Positions 20,010 to 32,754 of a stretch of DNA of 64,000 bases are shown piece after piece. The DNA comes from Porticoccaceae bacterium. GTDB lineage: Bacteria; Pseudomonadota; Gammaproteobacteria; Pseudomonadales; Porticoccaceae. The stretch is from contig JAHEHL010000002.1 of the NCBI GenBank assembly GCA_024644595.1, positions 289,774 to 353,773 of the forward strand. Reading direction: 5' to 3'. The first letter of the stretch is position 1. The number at the start of each line of letters is the position of its first letter. Below the pieces are notes generated by a model that saw only the letters and a program-made list of their open reading frames with translations, had not been told where the DNA came from and did not search any database. A program made the translations under genes and the position numbers.

Positions 20010-20177
20010 TTACTTAATCTTGGCTTCTTTGTAGATCACATGCTTGCGGATAGTGGGATCATACTTCTTGATCTCCATTTTCTCAGGCATATTGCGCTTG
20101 TTTTTATCTGTAGTGTAAAAGTGTCCAGTGCCAGCACTGGATACCAAACGAATCTTTTCTCTCGCTGATTTAGCCAT
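20010..20177 (-). CDS. rpmG: 50S ribosomal protein L33 (absent from the supplied ORF track because of its length)
   Basis: Manual translation: [55 protein letters not shown]. Confidence 0.96.
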   Translation of the reverse strand: MAKSAREKIRLVSSAGTGHFYTTDKNKRNMPEKMEIKKYDPTIRKHVIYKEAKIK

Positions 20178-20188
20178 CAGTAGTCTCC

Positions 20189-20425
20189 TTAGACCTTCTC
20201 GCCACGAGCCAGAAGCTCAGACAAAACTGTTTCAATACCTTTTTTGTCAATGATGCGCATACCTTTTGTCGATACACGAAGCTTAACAAAGCGTTTTTCA
20301 GCTTCAACCCAAAAACGGTGGGTATGAAGATTTGGCTCAAAACGTCGACGTGTTCTGTTTTTCGCGTGAGATACATTGTTTCCAGCCATTGGGCGCTTGC
20401 CTGTGACCTGACATACTCTGGACAT
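20189..20425 (-). CDS. rpmB: 50S ribosomal protein L28
   Basis: [34 protein letters not shown]. Confidence 0.96.
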   Translation of the reverse strand: MSRVCQVTGKRPMAGNNVSHAKNRTRRRFEPNLHTHRFWVEAEKRFVKLRVSTKGMRIIDKKGIETVLSELLARGEKV

Positions 20426-20609
20426 TTCTACTGCCTCTGCTTGCAATTGTGGCGACCGGACCATTGTCCGCCCAACACGTGAATTCTGGATATCTAACCC
20501 CAGCCGCGGGACCCTCCCGCAAAGGGGCGCAATTTATACCAGAAAGGCTATAGTGAATCAAACGAATTTCCCTTATTAACCGCTATTAATCGATTTCCGC
20601 AGCCTTTGG

Positions 20610-21284
20610 CTATAATTTCCCCCGCTGGGCCAGAGAGACCACCTGGCCCCGGCCGATAATAAAGTGGTCGAGAAGACTGATATCGACCAGCTCGAGCGCC
20701 ACTTTTAAACGCCGAGTAATATCAATATCGGCCTGACTTGGCTCGGCCAGACCGGAGGGATGATTGTGAGCAACAATCACTGCCGTGGCATTTTTATTCA
20801 GCGCACGCACCACAACCTCACGCGGATGAACACTTGCTGAAGCGACAGTGCCATGAAACAGCTCATGGGTATCGATCAGCTGATGTTTACTGTCGAGTAA
20901 CAACAGCATAAACACCTCACGGCGATAGTCGCGCATCTGTACCGATAAATAGTCGCTAACCTGTTCCGGGCTGCTAAATACCGGCTGGCCTTCAAGTTGT
21001 TCCTGAAGATAGCGGCGAGTCAGTTCAACCGACGCCTTGAGCTGGACAAATTTCGCCGTACCAACGCCTTTGGCCTTGCAGAACGTGAGGTGGTCGGCAC
21101 TGATCAGCGCGCCCAAGCCACCAAACTCCTTGATCAAATCTCGCGCCAAATCAATTGCAGTGATCCCCGGCAGCCCGGTACGCAGAAAAATAGCCAGCAA
21201 TTCAGCATCGGAGAGCGCGGATGCACCCCTTAAAATCAGCTTCTCTCTCGGCCGTTCGCTCATAGGCCAGTGGGTTATAGCCAT
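20610..21284 (-). CDS. radC: DNA repair protein RadC (JAB/MPN domain)
   Basis: HPREVVVRALNKNATAVIVAHNHPSGLAEPSQAD. Confidence 0.95.
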   Translation of the reverse strand: MAITHWPMSERPREKLILRGASALSDAELLAIFLRTGLPGITAIDLARDLIKEFGGLGALISADHLTFCKAKGVGTAKFVQLKASVELTRRYLQEQLEGQPVFSSPEQVSDYLSVQMRDYRREVFMLLLLDSKHQLIDTHELFHGTVASASVHPREVVVRALNKNATAVIVAHNHPSGLAEPSQADIDITRRLKVALELVDISLLDHFIIGRGQVVSLAQRGKL

Positions 21285-21364
21285 AGTAAGTCCTTATTTA
21301 TTGCTACAGATGTCCTTCTCATAATGGTATCTTACAGCCTTTATTGGCGTTGTCCGGATGATTA

Positions 21365-22561
21365 ATGAGCACCCTTTCAAACAAACGAATAATAGTCGGC
21401 ATTAGCGGCGGCATTGCCGCGTATAAGAGCGCCGAAATTGTCCGACGCCTGCAAGACGCCGGCGCCGATGTGCGTGTGGTTATGACCCCCTCCGCTGAGC
21501 AATTTATTCGCCCGCTGACGCTGCAAGCGTTATCCAGCCATCCGGTTCACGCCGACCTGCTCGACCCCGAGGCGGAAGCCGGCATGGGCCATATTGAACT
21601 GGCGCGCTGGGCTGACTTGATTTTAATAGCGCCGGCTACCGCCGACTTTATTGCCAGCATGGTTCATGGCCGCGGTAACAGCCTGTTAAACGCAATTATC
21701 CTGGCAACACCAGCAATTGTCGCCGTGGCGCCAGCGATGAATCAGGGCATGTGGGCACACCCAGCAACCCTTGAAAATATGGCGTTACTGGAACAGCGTG
21801 GCGTGCGTATTTTTGGTCCCGACAGTGGTGTTCAAGCATGTGGCGATATTGGCCCAGGACGCATGCAACAGCCGCAGGAGATCGTCGATCAGGTCGCCAG
21901 CTGCTTCGCAGGTCAGAGCTTGAGCGGTAAAAAACTTGTGCTTACTGCGGGCCCAACTCGCGAAGCAATCGATCCGGTCCGCTATATCAGTAATCACAGT
22001 TCCGGAAAAATGGGCTATGCCTTGGCGCAGGCCGCAGTTGAAGCGGGCGCTCAGGTGACGCTAATCTCCGGTCCGGTGAATCTCATAGCGCCGGAGCGCT
22101 GTAATATAGTGTCGGTGATCTCGGCTGCTGACATGCTCGAGGCCACTATGCAAGCCTGCAGTGATGCTGATATTTTGATTGCCGCCGCAGCCGTGGCTGA
22201 CTACCGTCCCGTGACCGTGGCCGCACAGAAAATCAAGAAACATGATGATGCAATCAACCTCGAGCTGGAGAAAAATCCCGATATCGTCAGTGCAGCGGCA
22301 AGTGAATACAGCAATCTGTTTGTTGTCGGCTTCGCTGCTGAAACTCAGGATATCGAAAGCTATGCCCGGGACAAATTGCAGCGCAAAAACCTCGATGCGA
22401 TTGTTGCCAACGACGTGTCACGCAGCGACGTCGGTTTTAATAGTGATGACAATGAGGCCGCCTGGATTACCGCCACCAGCAGCAAGGTATTTGGCAAAAG
22501 GAGCAAAACCCAATTGGCTCGCGATATTATCAGCGCCATCGCTGATCAAATCGATGATTGA
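21365..22561 (+). CDS. coaBC: Bifunctional phosphopantothenoylcysteine decarboxylase / phosphopantothenate-cysteine ligase
   Basis: ISGGIAAYKSAEIVRRL, APAMNQGMW, TAGPTREAIDPVRYISNHSSGKMG. Confidence 0.96.
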   Translation: MSTLSNKRIIVGISGGIAAYKSAEIVRRLQDAGADVRVVMTPSAEQFIRPLTLQALSSHPVHADLLDPEAEAGMGHIELARWADLILIAPATADFIASMVHGRGNSLLNAIILATPAIVAVAPAMNQGMWAHPATLENMALLEQRGVRIFGPDSGVQACGDIGPGRMQQPQEIVDQVASCFAGQSLSGKKLVLTAGPTREAIDPVRYISNHSSGKMGYALAQAAVEAGAQVTLISGPVNLIAPERCNIVSVISAADMLEATMQACSDADILIAAAAVADYRPVTVAAQKIKKHDDAINLELEKNPDIVSAAASEYSNLFVVGFAAETQDIESYARDKLQRKNLDAIVANDVSRSDVGFNSDDNEAAWITATSSKVFGKRSKTQLARDIISAIADQIDD

Positions 22562-22608
22562 CGGGGCAGTAGTGCCCGCCATTTGCTACCAACGATGAGT
22601 TTTTTACA

Positions 22609-24954
<2,346 letters not shown>

Positions 24955-24955
<1 letters not shown>

Positions 24956-25542
24956 TGGCGAAAAAACCTGGCTCGCGCGCGCAGGAAATCCTCCAGGCTC
25001 TGGCTCGCATGCTTGAACATTCAGGTGGCGGACGTATTACCACTGCGGCACTGGCCGCAGAAGTGGGCGTATCCGAAGCCGCTCTATACAGACACTTCCC
25101 CAGCAAGACACGTATGTATGAAGGGTTGATCGACTTTATTGATGAGACCATTTTTGCTCGGGTGCGCGGCATTGTCAGTGACGAGCCAGACCCAATTAAT
25201 CAGTGCTACCGCATCCTCAGCCTAGTACTGGCGTTCTCAGAAAAGAATCCGGGTATTACGCGCATTCTTAATGGCGATGCACTGACCGGCGAGACTGAGC
25301 GACTGCATGATCGCGTAGCGCAGTTTTTTGATCGTTTGGAATCTCAGCTTAAGCAGATTTTGCGCGAAGCGGAAATTCGCGATGGTTTAAAGCTCCAGGT
25401 GCCAGTGGCCACTGCAGCCAATTTAATGCTCTGCAGCGCCGACGGAAAAATCAGTCAATTTGTGCGCAGTCAATTTAAGACTCCGCCCACTCAGAACTGG
25501 CAGGAACAGTGGCAGTTGTTGACCGCCGCCATGTTTGAGTAA
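24955..25542 (+). CDS. slmA: Nucleoid occlusion factor SlmA (TetR family)
   Basis: ILQALARMLEHSGGGRITTAALAAEVGVSEAALYRHFPSKTRMYEGLIDFIDE; start overlaps argB stop. Confidence 0.94.
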
Positions 25543-25567
25543 TCCCTATAGACAGGCTATTAGTGCG

Positions 25568-25650
25568 ACGCGGCTACCTCAGTGCGCATACTAATAGTGG
25601 TTTGGCTACGAACCGAGCGGTCGAAGGTTCTAATCCTTCCGAGCGCGCCA
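25568..25650 (+). pseudogene. Decayed tRNA-Arg(ACG)-like gene; 3' half recognisable, 5' half degenerate
   Basis: GGCTACGAACCGAGCGGTCGAAGGTTCTAATCCTTCCGAGCGCGCCA matches anticodon loop, T-arm and CCA end of tRNA-Arg(ACG); the expected GCGCTCG 5' acceptor is absent and the T-loop has TTCTAAT instead of TTCRAAT. Confidence 0.65.
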
Positions 25651-25655
25651 TATTA

Positions 25656-25687
25656 AAAATCCTGGTTCTTTGAGCTGGGATTTTTTT
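25656..25687 (+). terminator. Terminator-like hairpin directly after the tRNA remnant
   Basis: AAAATCC...GGATTTTTTT. Confidence 0.55.
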
Positions 25688-25765
25688 GTCTGGCATTCTG
25701 GTGATCCGAAGCCGGTGTTTGGCTGGTTGCCTGAGAGGAGCGGTGCGTTAGTGCTTAAAGGCGGC

Positions 25766-25982
25766 ATTACTTCCCGCTTGGAGGTATTGGAGTACGGTAC
25801 CAAAGCCGCAGGCCATTATGGTGATATTCGCGCAGACTTAGAGCGCAAGGGAACACACACCCATCGGCGTCAATGATCTCCATATAGCAGGTCATGCGAG
25901 AAGTGAAGGTTTGGCGCTGGTAACCAATAACCTTAAAGAGTTTGAGCGAGTTGAAGCACTGAGGCTGGAAAACTGGGTTTGA
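25766..25982 (+). pseudogene. VapC (PIN-domain) toxin remnant, frameshifted and N-terminally truncated
   Basis: ITSRLEVLEYGTKAAGHYGDIRADLERKGT | frameshift | PIGVNDLHIAGHARSEGLALVTNNLKEFERVEALRLENWV*; a 4-nt CACA excess in GGAACACACACCCATC shifts the frame. Confidence 0.8.
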
Positions 25983-26127
25983 CAGCTTGGTTGCAGTTGA
26001 GAATGCTAGATTTGTGCTAAATCACCAAGCGAGTCAACCCTAAGCCATTGATTAATCAACTACGGTATGAAAGGAGCAAGCGCCGTAAGTTGCTGATTTT
26101 AAATGTTAATGGATATTTAGTGTGAGA

Positions 26128-26778
26128 CTAGACGCCGTACAGCTCTCTGTAACCTTCAATCGCAGCAATCAAATCATCGTTCTCAGGCTTGGCTTTCAAA
26201 TAGTCGGTAATGTCGCCAATATCGACAATGCCCACCACTGGGATGGAAAAATCTCTCTCCACTTCCTGAATCGCCGATAGCTCAGATTTACCCTTTTCTT
26301 TGCGATCCAGACCAATCACCACACCAGCGGCTGTAGCACCAGCGCTGTCGACAATTTGCATCACTTCGCGAATCGCTGTACCTGCGGTTATCACATCATC
26401 AATAATTAATACGCGACCTTCGAGTGGTGCACCGACCATGCTGCCACCTTCGCCATGGTTCTTTGCCTCTTTGCGGTTAAAGCAGTAAGGCACATCGCGA
26501 TCGTAGTGATCGGCAAGGGCGATTGAGGTTGCTGCCGCCAGGGTAATGCCTTTATAGGCTGGACCAAATAACACATCAAATTCAATGCCTGACTCGATGA
26601 TGGCGGCGGCGTAGCTGCGCCCCAACTCAGCCAGTGCGCGACCTGTATAAAATTGGCCGGCATTAAAAAAGTATGGTGAAACGCGGCCAGACTTGAGGGT
26701 GAACTCGCCAAACTTGAGTGCACCACTGCGCAGGCCGTTGTCGATAAATAGGGTTTTGTAATTATTTTCAGTTGTCAT
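26128..26778 (-). CDS. pyrE: Orotate phosphoribosyltransferase
   Basis: [25 protein letters not shown] motif; [11 protein letters not shown]. Confidence 0.96.
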   Translation of the reverse strand: MTTENNYKTLFIDNGLRSGALKFGEFTLKSGRVSPYFFNAGQFYTGRALAELGRSYAAAIIESGIEFDVLFGPAYKGITLAAATSIALADHYDRDVPYCFNRKEAKNHGEGGSMVGAPLEGRVLIIDDVITAGTAIREVMQIVDSAGATAAGVVIGLDRKEKGKSELSAIQEVERDFSIPVVGIVDIGDITDYLKAKPENDDLIAAIEGYRELYGV

Positions 26779-26834
26779 AGTATTTTTCGCTGCTGTTGAT
26801 TTTAGTCGTCCAACTACTCTTACTGGGCTCTCTA

Positions 26835-27554
26835 TTATTGAGCTAATGCCATCTTCTGCACGCGCACTAAATCAGCGATGCCCTGTTTGGCCAACGCTAA
26901 CATGGCGCTCAACTCCTCTTCGCTAAAAGGTGCGGCCTCGGCTGTTCCCTGAACTTCAATAAAGCCACCCTCGCTGTTCATCACCACATTCATATCGGTT
27001 TCAGCTTTTGAATCTTCGGGATAATCCAAGTCCAGTACTGGCGTACCCTTATAGATACCCACAGATACTGAGGCAATCATGGTTAACAGGGGATCATCGA
27101 GAATGGCTTTTTTACGTTGCAGGTGACGGATCGCGTCGACCATGGCGACACAGGCGCCAGTAATAGAAGCGGTACGAGTACCGCCATCGGCTTGGATAAC
27201 ATCACAGTCGATATTAATAGTGTGCTCGCCGAGCTTTTTCATATCCACGGCGGCTCTTAGAGAACGGCCAATCAAACGTTGAATCTCCTGGGTGCGGCCG
27301 CCTTGCTTGCCACGTGCCGCTTCGCGATCCATTCTCGAGCCAGTGGAACGAGGCAACATACCGTATTCAGCGGTTACCCAACCTTCGCCTTTACCGCGCA
27401 AAAATCGTGGTACGCCGGGCACCACGCTGGCGGTACAAATCACTTTGGTTTTACCAAATTCAATCAACACGGATCCCTCAGCATGGCAAGTGTAGTCACG
27501 GGTTATTTTTACCTGCCTGAGTTGTTCGGGGCGACGGCCGCTGGGTCGAGTCAT
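26835..27554 (-). CDS. rph: Ribonuclease PH
   Basis: [63 protein letters not shown]; start trimmed. Confidence 0.96.
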   Translation of the reverse strand: MTRPSGRRPEQLRQVKITRDYTCHAEGSVLIEFGKTKVICTASVVPGVPRFLRGKGEGWVTAEYGMLPRSTGSRMDREAARGKQGGRTQEIQRLIGRSLRAAVDMKKLGEHTINIDCDVIQADGGTRTASITGACVAMVDAIRHLQRKKAILDDPLLTMIASVSVGIYKGTPVLDLDYPEDSKAETDMNVVMNSEGGFIEVQGTAEAAPFSEEELSAMLALAKQGIADLVRVQKMALAQ

Positions 27555-27673
27555 AATTTTTTCCTGGGTCGGATGCTGATGAAATAAAAGTGGCGCGAAG
27601 TGTAGCAAATCTACCAACCTGTTGACCGCCTTTGTTACCATGGCCCACCGTAAATTTTTCTACTGGAGATACC

Positions 27674-28537
27674 ATGGCTCGGAGTATGACCGCATTTGCC
27701 CGCTGCAGCACAGAGTTCAGCTGGGGTTCAGTAACCTGTGAACTGCGCTCAGTTAATCACCGCTTTCTCGAAACCGGCTTTCGCCTTCCCGACAGCCTGC
27801 GCCCAATTGAAATGCCTCTGCGGGAGATCGCTCGCAAAAAGCTCAGCCGCGGCAAAGTCGACTGTTCATTGCAACTGGCCTTCAATAATGCCGATGCCAG
27901 CCTCGAAGCGGATCTCGAATTAGCCAAGCGCATGATTGCCATGGCGGAGACCATCGGTGCTGAAATGCAGTCTCCAGCGCCTATTTCGCCATTAGAAATT
28001 ATGCGTTGGCCCGGCATTCTTCAGGAGCAGACGGTGGATGCTGAAGCCCTTCACCAGGCTGCCACCGAAACCTATAAAGCTACCGTCGAGCAACTTCTCG
28101 AAGGGCGCAAGCGCGAGGGGGACAAGCTCGCGGAGATGATCGAGCAGCGGCTGGCAGGCATTGAACAGCAGTTGGTTATTGTGCGCGACCATCTGCCCTC
28201 GATCCTCAGTGATCAGCGCAAGCGCCTCGAACAAAAGCTCAGCGACCTCAAGGAACAGCTTGACGCTGATCGCCTTGAGCAAGAGATGGTAATTATTGCC
28301 AATCGCACCGATGTAGACGAAGAGCTGGATCGTTTGGAAGCCCATATCAGCGAAATCCGTCGGGTATTAACTGGCAAAGAGTCCATAGGTCGACGTCTGG
28401 ATTTTTTGATGCAAGAACTCAATCGGGAAGCCAATACTCTGGGCTCAAAGTCCATAGCTGGCGTGACCACTCAGGCCTCGGTAGACCTCAAAGTGTTAAT
28501 CGAGCAGATGCGCGAACAGATTCAAAATATTGAATAA
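27674..28537 (+). CDS. yicC: YicC family endoribonuclease
   Basis: MARSMTAFARCSTEFSWGSVTCELRSVNHRFLE; LDFLMQELNREANTLGSKS. Confidence 0.93.
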   Translation: MARSMTAFARCSTEFSWGSVTCELRSVNHRFLETGFRLPDSLRPIEMPLREIARKKLSRGKVDCSLQLAFNNADASLEADLELAKRMIAMAETIGAEMQSPAPISPLEIMRWPGILQEQTVDAEALHQAATETYKATVEQLLEGRKREGDKLAEMIEQRLAGIEQQLVIVRDHLPSILSDQRKRLEQKLSDLKEQLDADRLEQEMVIIANRTDVDEELDRLEAHISEIRRVLTGKESIGRRLDFLMQELNREANTLGSKSIAGVTTQASVDLKVLIEQMREQIQNIE

Positions 28538-29441
28538 CCAACAACCCGCGACGGCTCGGCCTAAGTTCGTTTGCAGAGGCTACACAGGCCGGGTTTTATA
28601 CAGCCTACTGGCTATCGCCTTGATGATTACCAGCACTCAAAGCATGAGTTTTGGCATTGATGGGCATGTAATTACCGCACATATTGCGGAAAATCATCTC
28701 AGTGAAAATACTCGTCTCGAAATTGGACGCATTAGTGATGGCAAGAGTTTGACGGCACTCGCGCTGTGGCCCGATCAAATTCGCAGCGCAGCCCAATGGC
28801 GCCACTCCAAGCCGTGGCACTATATCAATATTGACGATGGCGAAATATTTCCCACATTGCGGCGCAGCAAAAGAGGCGATGTACTCAGCGCGCTGGAAAA
28901 TGCCTATCAAGAGCTCAAAAATGACAGCCTCAGCCTGAGCAAGCGCCGTCAAGCACTGGCTTTTTTTATTCACTTTGCAGGCGATATTCATCAGCCTTTA
29001 CATGTCGGCCGCTCCAGTGATCTTGGTGGCAACCGAGTGGATGTGCAATGGCTGAATAAAAAAGCCAAGCGCAATCTGCACTGGGTCTGGGACACTGGGT
29101 TGATTAAACACCAGCAATTGAGCGCAGCCAACTACAGCAAATCACTCGACGATACGACTCCGCAACAACGACACAATTGGCAGAGCGACAGGTTTTTAGC
29201 TTGGGCACAAGAATCAAAGGCGCTGCGCTCACAGGTCTATGAGTTTGGCTACAAAACTCAGCCCGGCACGGTTGCTATCACTGAACATTATGTTGCTCGC
29301 AACACGCCGTTGGTTGAGAAGCGCCTGCTGATGGCAGGCATTCGCATTGCTGGCTGTTTAAACAAGCTCTTTGATACACAGGATCAGGCCATGCTTAAGA
29401 CAAACAAAAACAGCTGTGCCACCGCCGAGAATCTGGAATAA
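28530..29441 (+). CDS. S1/P1-type zinc nuclease, secreted
   Basis: Signal-like N-terminus; FGIDGHVITAHIAE, WHYINIDDG, FFIHFAGDIHQPLHVGRSSDLGGNRVDVQW, NLHWVWDTGLI. Confidence 0.92.
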   Translation: MNNQQPATARPKFVCRGYTGRVLYSLLAIALMITSTQSMSFGIDGHVITAHIAENHLSENTRLEIGRISDGKSLTALALWPDQIRSAAQWRHSKPWHYINIDDGEIFPTLRRSKRGDVLSALENAYQELKNDSLSLSKRRQALAFFIHFAGDIHQPLHVGRSSDLGGNRVDVQWLNKKAKRNLHWVWDTGLIKHQQLSAANYSKSLDDTTPQQRHNWQSDRFLAWAQESKALRSQVYEFGYKTQPGTVAITEHYVARNTPLVEKRLLMAGIRIAGCLNKLFDTQDQAMLKTNKNSCATAENLE

Positions 29442-29458
29442 TTTCGCCGCTACTGTAA

Positions 29459-30112
<654 letters not shown>

Positions 30113-30169
30113 GCTCATGACCACAACTTTATTGTCGAAACCCGGCACTTTAGGTAAACTGGGCGACCG

Positions 30170-30186
30170 CGCAGCATCTGGCTGCG
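30170..30186 (+). promoter_or_regulatory. Leader hairpin upstream of rpoZ, behind a candidate sigma70 promoter
   Basis: CGCAGC-ATCTG-GCTGCG; upstream TTGTCG-N17-TAAACT. Confidence 0.35.
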
Positions 30187-30223
30187 TTAAAGTTTTTAAT
30201 TATTTACCCCGGCGGAATAAAAA

Positions 30224-30574
30224 ATGGCTCGCATTACTGTAGAAGATTGTTTGGATCATGTTGATAATCGTTTTGAACTGGTCATGGTTGGCTCCAAGCG
30301 CGCACGTCAAATTGCGACTGAAGGACGCCCAACTCTGGTCGCTGAAGAAAATGACAAGCCAACAGTAATCGCGTTGCGTGAAATCGCAGCCGGTTTAGTG
30401 ACCGCTGATATTCTCACCGAAGTGCGTCAGGATTATGAAATTGTTGATGCTGATGCTGAGGAAGACGGTGCATCAGTCGACGCAGCTGAAGCTGAGGTTG
30501 CAGAGACTACCGACATTGTCGAAGCCGACGCCTCCGAGACATCGGACGACACGTCCGAAGAGCCCGCAGCCTAA
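30224..30574 (+). CDS. rpoZ: RNA polymerase omega subunit with extended acidic C-terminus
   Basis: [55 protein letters not shown]. Confidence 0.96.
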   Translation: MARITVEDCLDHVDNRFELVMVGSKRARQIATEGRPTLVAEENDKPTVIALREIAAGLVTADILTEVRQDYEIVDADAEEDGASVDAAEAEVAETTDIVEADASETSDDTSEEPAA

Positions 30575-30622
30575 GCAGGGTTTTAGTCACCAAGGTTTAA
30601 GCCTGATCAGGGAGAGAGCCAT

Positions 30623-32737
30623 TTGGCGCTGCGGTTACTGTTAGACAAACTCTCCTACTACCTCGAAGATAAAGAAGTCCGTCGTGTAGAGCGCGCCTAC
30701 CACTTTGCCGAAAAATGTCATGAAGGACAGATGCGGCAAAGTGGGGATGCCTATATCTCTCACCCCCTTGCGGTGGCCCATATTCTCGCCGATATGCACA
30801 TGGATCATGAAAGCCTGATGGCGGCCATGCTCCACGATGTGATCGAAGACACCGGCGTCACCAAAGGTCAAATCAGCCGTCGCTTCGGGCGCCCGGTTGC
30901 CGATCTGGTCGACGGGGTCAGCAAACTGACAGGCATCGAATTCCAATCTCGCGCTGAACAGCAAGCGGAAAGCTTTCAGAAAATGACCCTTGCTATGTCG
31001 CGGGATATTCGTGTGGTTCTGGTCAAACTCGCCGACCGTTTGCACAATATGCGCACCCTGGGTGTGCTGTCACCGGCCAAACGCCGTCGCATCGCTCGCG
31101 AGACCCTAGAGATTTATGCCCCGATTGCCCAGCGCCTCGGCATCAACGATGTCCGTCTCGAACTGGAAGATCTCGGTTTCGCCGCCATGTATCCGCTGCG
31201 CCACCGGCGCCTGCGCGAAGCAATGAAAGCGGCGAAGAAAAACCGCAAAGAAGTCGTCGTTGAAATTCATCAGGCAATCGAAGTACGGCTTGAGAAAGAG
31301 CGGCTCAATGCCAAAGTCAAAAGTCGGGAAAAGCATCTATGGAGCATCTACCGCAAAATGCGCGAGAAAAAACGCTCGTTTCGCGACATTATGGATGTCT
31401 TTGCCTTTCGCCTGATCGTTGACAGCGTCGATGATTGCTACCGCACCCTGGGAATCATTCACAATGTTTTCAAGCCGGTGCCCGGGGAATTCAAGGATTA
31501 CATCGCTATTCCTAAAGCCAATGGCTATCAGTCCCTTCACACCGTATTGGTAGGCATGCACGGCGTGGTAATCGAAGTGCAAATTCGCACCGCCGAAATG
31601 GAAGCCATGGCCAGCTACGGCATCGCGGCACATTGGGAATACAAAGCCGGTCAGAGTAATATTGACGTCAATCAACGTCGAGCTTCGCGCTGGGTGCAAG
31701 GACTGCTTGATATGCAACGCCAGGCTGGCGACTCCCTGGAATTCCTTGAACACGTCAAAGCCGACCTGTTTCCCGACGAGGTCTATGTCTTTACCCCCAA
31801 AGGCAAGATTGTCGAATTGCCCACTGGCGCAACGCCCATCGACTTTGCCTATTCGGTGCATACCGGACTCGGCAACAGCTGTATTGCCTGCCGTGTAGAC
31901 GGCCAGCTTACGCCGCTGTCGGAGCAGCTCGAAAGCGGCCAGCGGGTAGAAATTATCCGCGCTCAGGAGGCACAGCCAAACCCTAACTGGCTAAACTTCG
32001 TGGTCACGGCCAAGGCACGCAGTGCAATTCGTCACTACCTCAAACATCAACAACACGATGAATCTGTTGATCTCGGCAAGCGCTTGCTCGACCAGGCCCT
32101 GAGCCGTCTTGGCACTAGCTACAAGGAACTGAAAAAATCGCAGATTAAAAAGCTGCTTAAAGAGACCGGCGCGTCGACATTTGAATATATCCTGCAACAA
32201 ATCGGCCTCGGTAATCGAGTGCCCTTTGCGGTGGCCAATGTGCTGGTGCCCGAAAATAAACGCAGGCCGATTGAAGAGAACAAAAAATCGGCACTGCCCA
32301 TCGTTATTGACGCGTCGGATGGATTGCTTTTGCAGTACGCGCGCTGCTGCCGTCCGATCCCGGGAGATCCAATTTTAGGTCATGTCTCGCCGGGGAAAGG
32401 CCTGGTGATACATCTCGAGTCATGCCGCAATCTGATGGAGATTCGCAGCAACCCGGAAAAATGTATGCCGCTGACCTGGTCGAACAGCCCGCGCGGCGAG
32501 TTCCCAGTTGAGCTTAAAGTAGAGATCACACCGGAGCGCGGATTTATCGCTGCACTGGCGTCGCGGATGACCAGAGCCGACGCTACAATCGAACATATCA
32601 GCGTCGATGAAAAAGATGCCTTTACCAGCATTGTGCATGTTGTACTGACGGTGCGTAACCGCGTTCATCTGGCAGATATTCTTAGACGTGCCCGTGGCCT
32701 AAAACAGGTGCGGCGAATTTACCGAGTTAAAAACTGA
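30623..32737 (+). CDS. spoT: Bifunctional (p)ppGpp synthetase/hydrolase SpoT (TTG start)
   Basis: HD domain ([11 protein letters not shown]), synthetase ([13 protein letters not shown]), TGS and ACT regions. Confidence 0.95.
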   Translation: MALRLLLDKLSYYLEDKEVRRVERAYHFAEKCHEGQMRQSGDAYISHPLAVAHILADMHMDHESLMAAMLHDVIEDTGVTKGQISRRFGRPVADLVDGVSKLTGIEFQSRAEQQAESFQKMTLAMSRDIRVVLVKLADRLHNMRTLGVLSPAKRRRIARETLEIYAPIAQRLGINDVRLELEDLGFAAMYPLRHRRLREAMKAAKKNRKEVVVEIHQAIEVRLEKERLNAKVKSREKHLWSIYRKMREKKRSFRDIMDVFAFRLIVDSVDDCYRTLGIIHNVFKPVPGEFKDYIAIPKANGYQSLHTVLVGMHGVVIEVQIRTAEMEAMASYGIAAHWEYKAGQSNIDVNQRRASRWVQGLLDMQRQAGDSLEFLEHVKADLFPDEVYVFTPKGKIVELPTGATPIDFAYSVHTGLGNSCIACRVDGQLTPLSEQLESGQRVEIIRAQEAQPNPNWLNFVVTAKARSAIRHYLKHQQHDESVDLGKRLLDQALSRLGTSYKELKKSQIKKLLKETGASTFEYILQQIGLGNRVPFAVANVLVPENKRRPIEENKKSALPIVIDASDGLLLQYARCCRPIPGDPILGHVSPGKGLVIHLESCRNLMEIRSNPEKCMPLTWSNSPRGEFPVELKVEITPERGFIAALASRMTRADATIEHISVDEKDAFTSIVHVVLTVRNRVHLADILRRARGLKQVRRIYRVKN

Positions 32738-32754
32738 CGACAACGGAGACTACC

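Noticed and set aside
25691-25765. Sequence between tRNA remnant and vapC remnant, possible further gene fragment
   Set aside because: Could not be matched to any family by eye
26048-26059. TTGATTAATCAA 12-bp palindrome in the slmA-pyrE scar
   Set aside because: Short AT-rich palindromes arise by chance; no second copy or associated gene
26779-26834. Absence of crc between pyrE and rph (present in Pseudomonas)
   Set aside because: pyrE-rph adjacency without crc is normal in many gammaproteobacteria including E. coli; not informative
31337-31861. 174-aa minus-strand ORF antisense to spoT
   Set aside because: Lies entirely within spoT; no independent support
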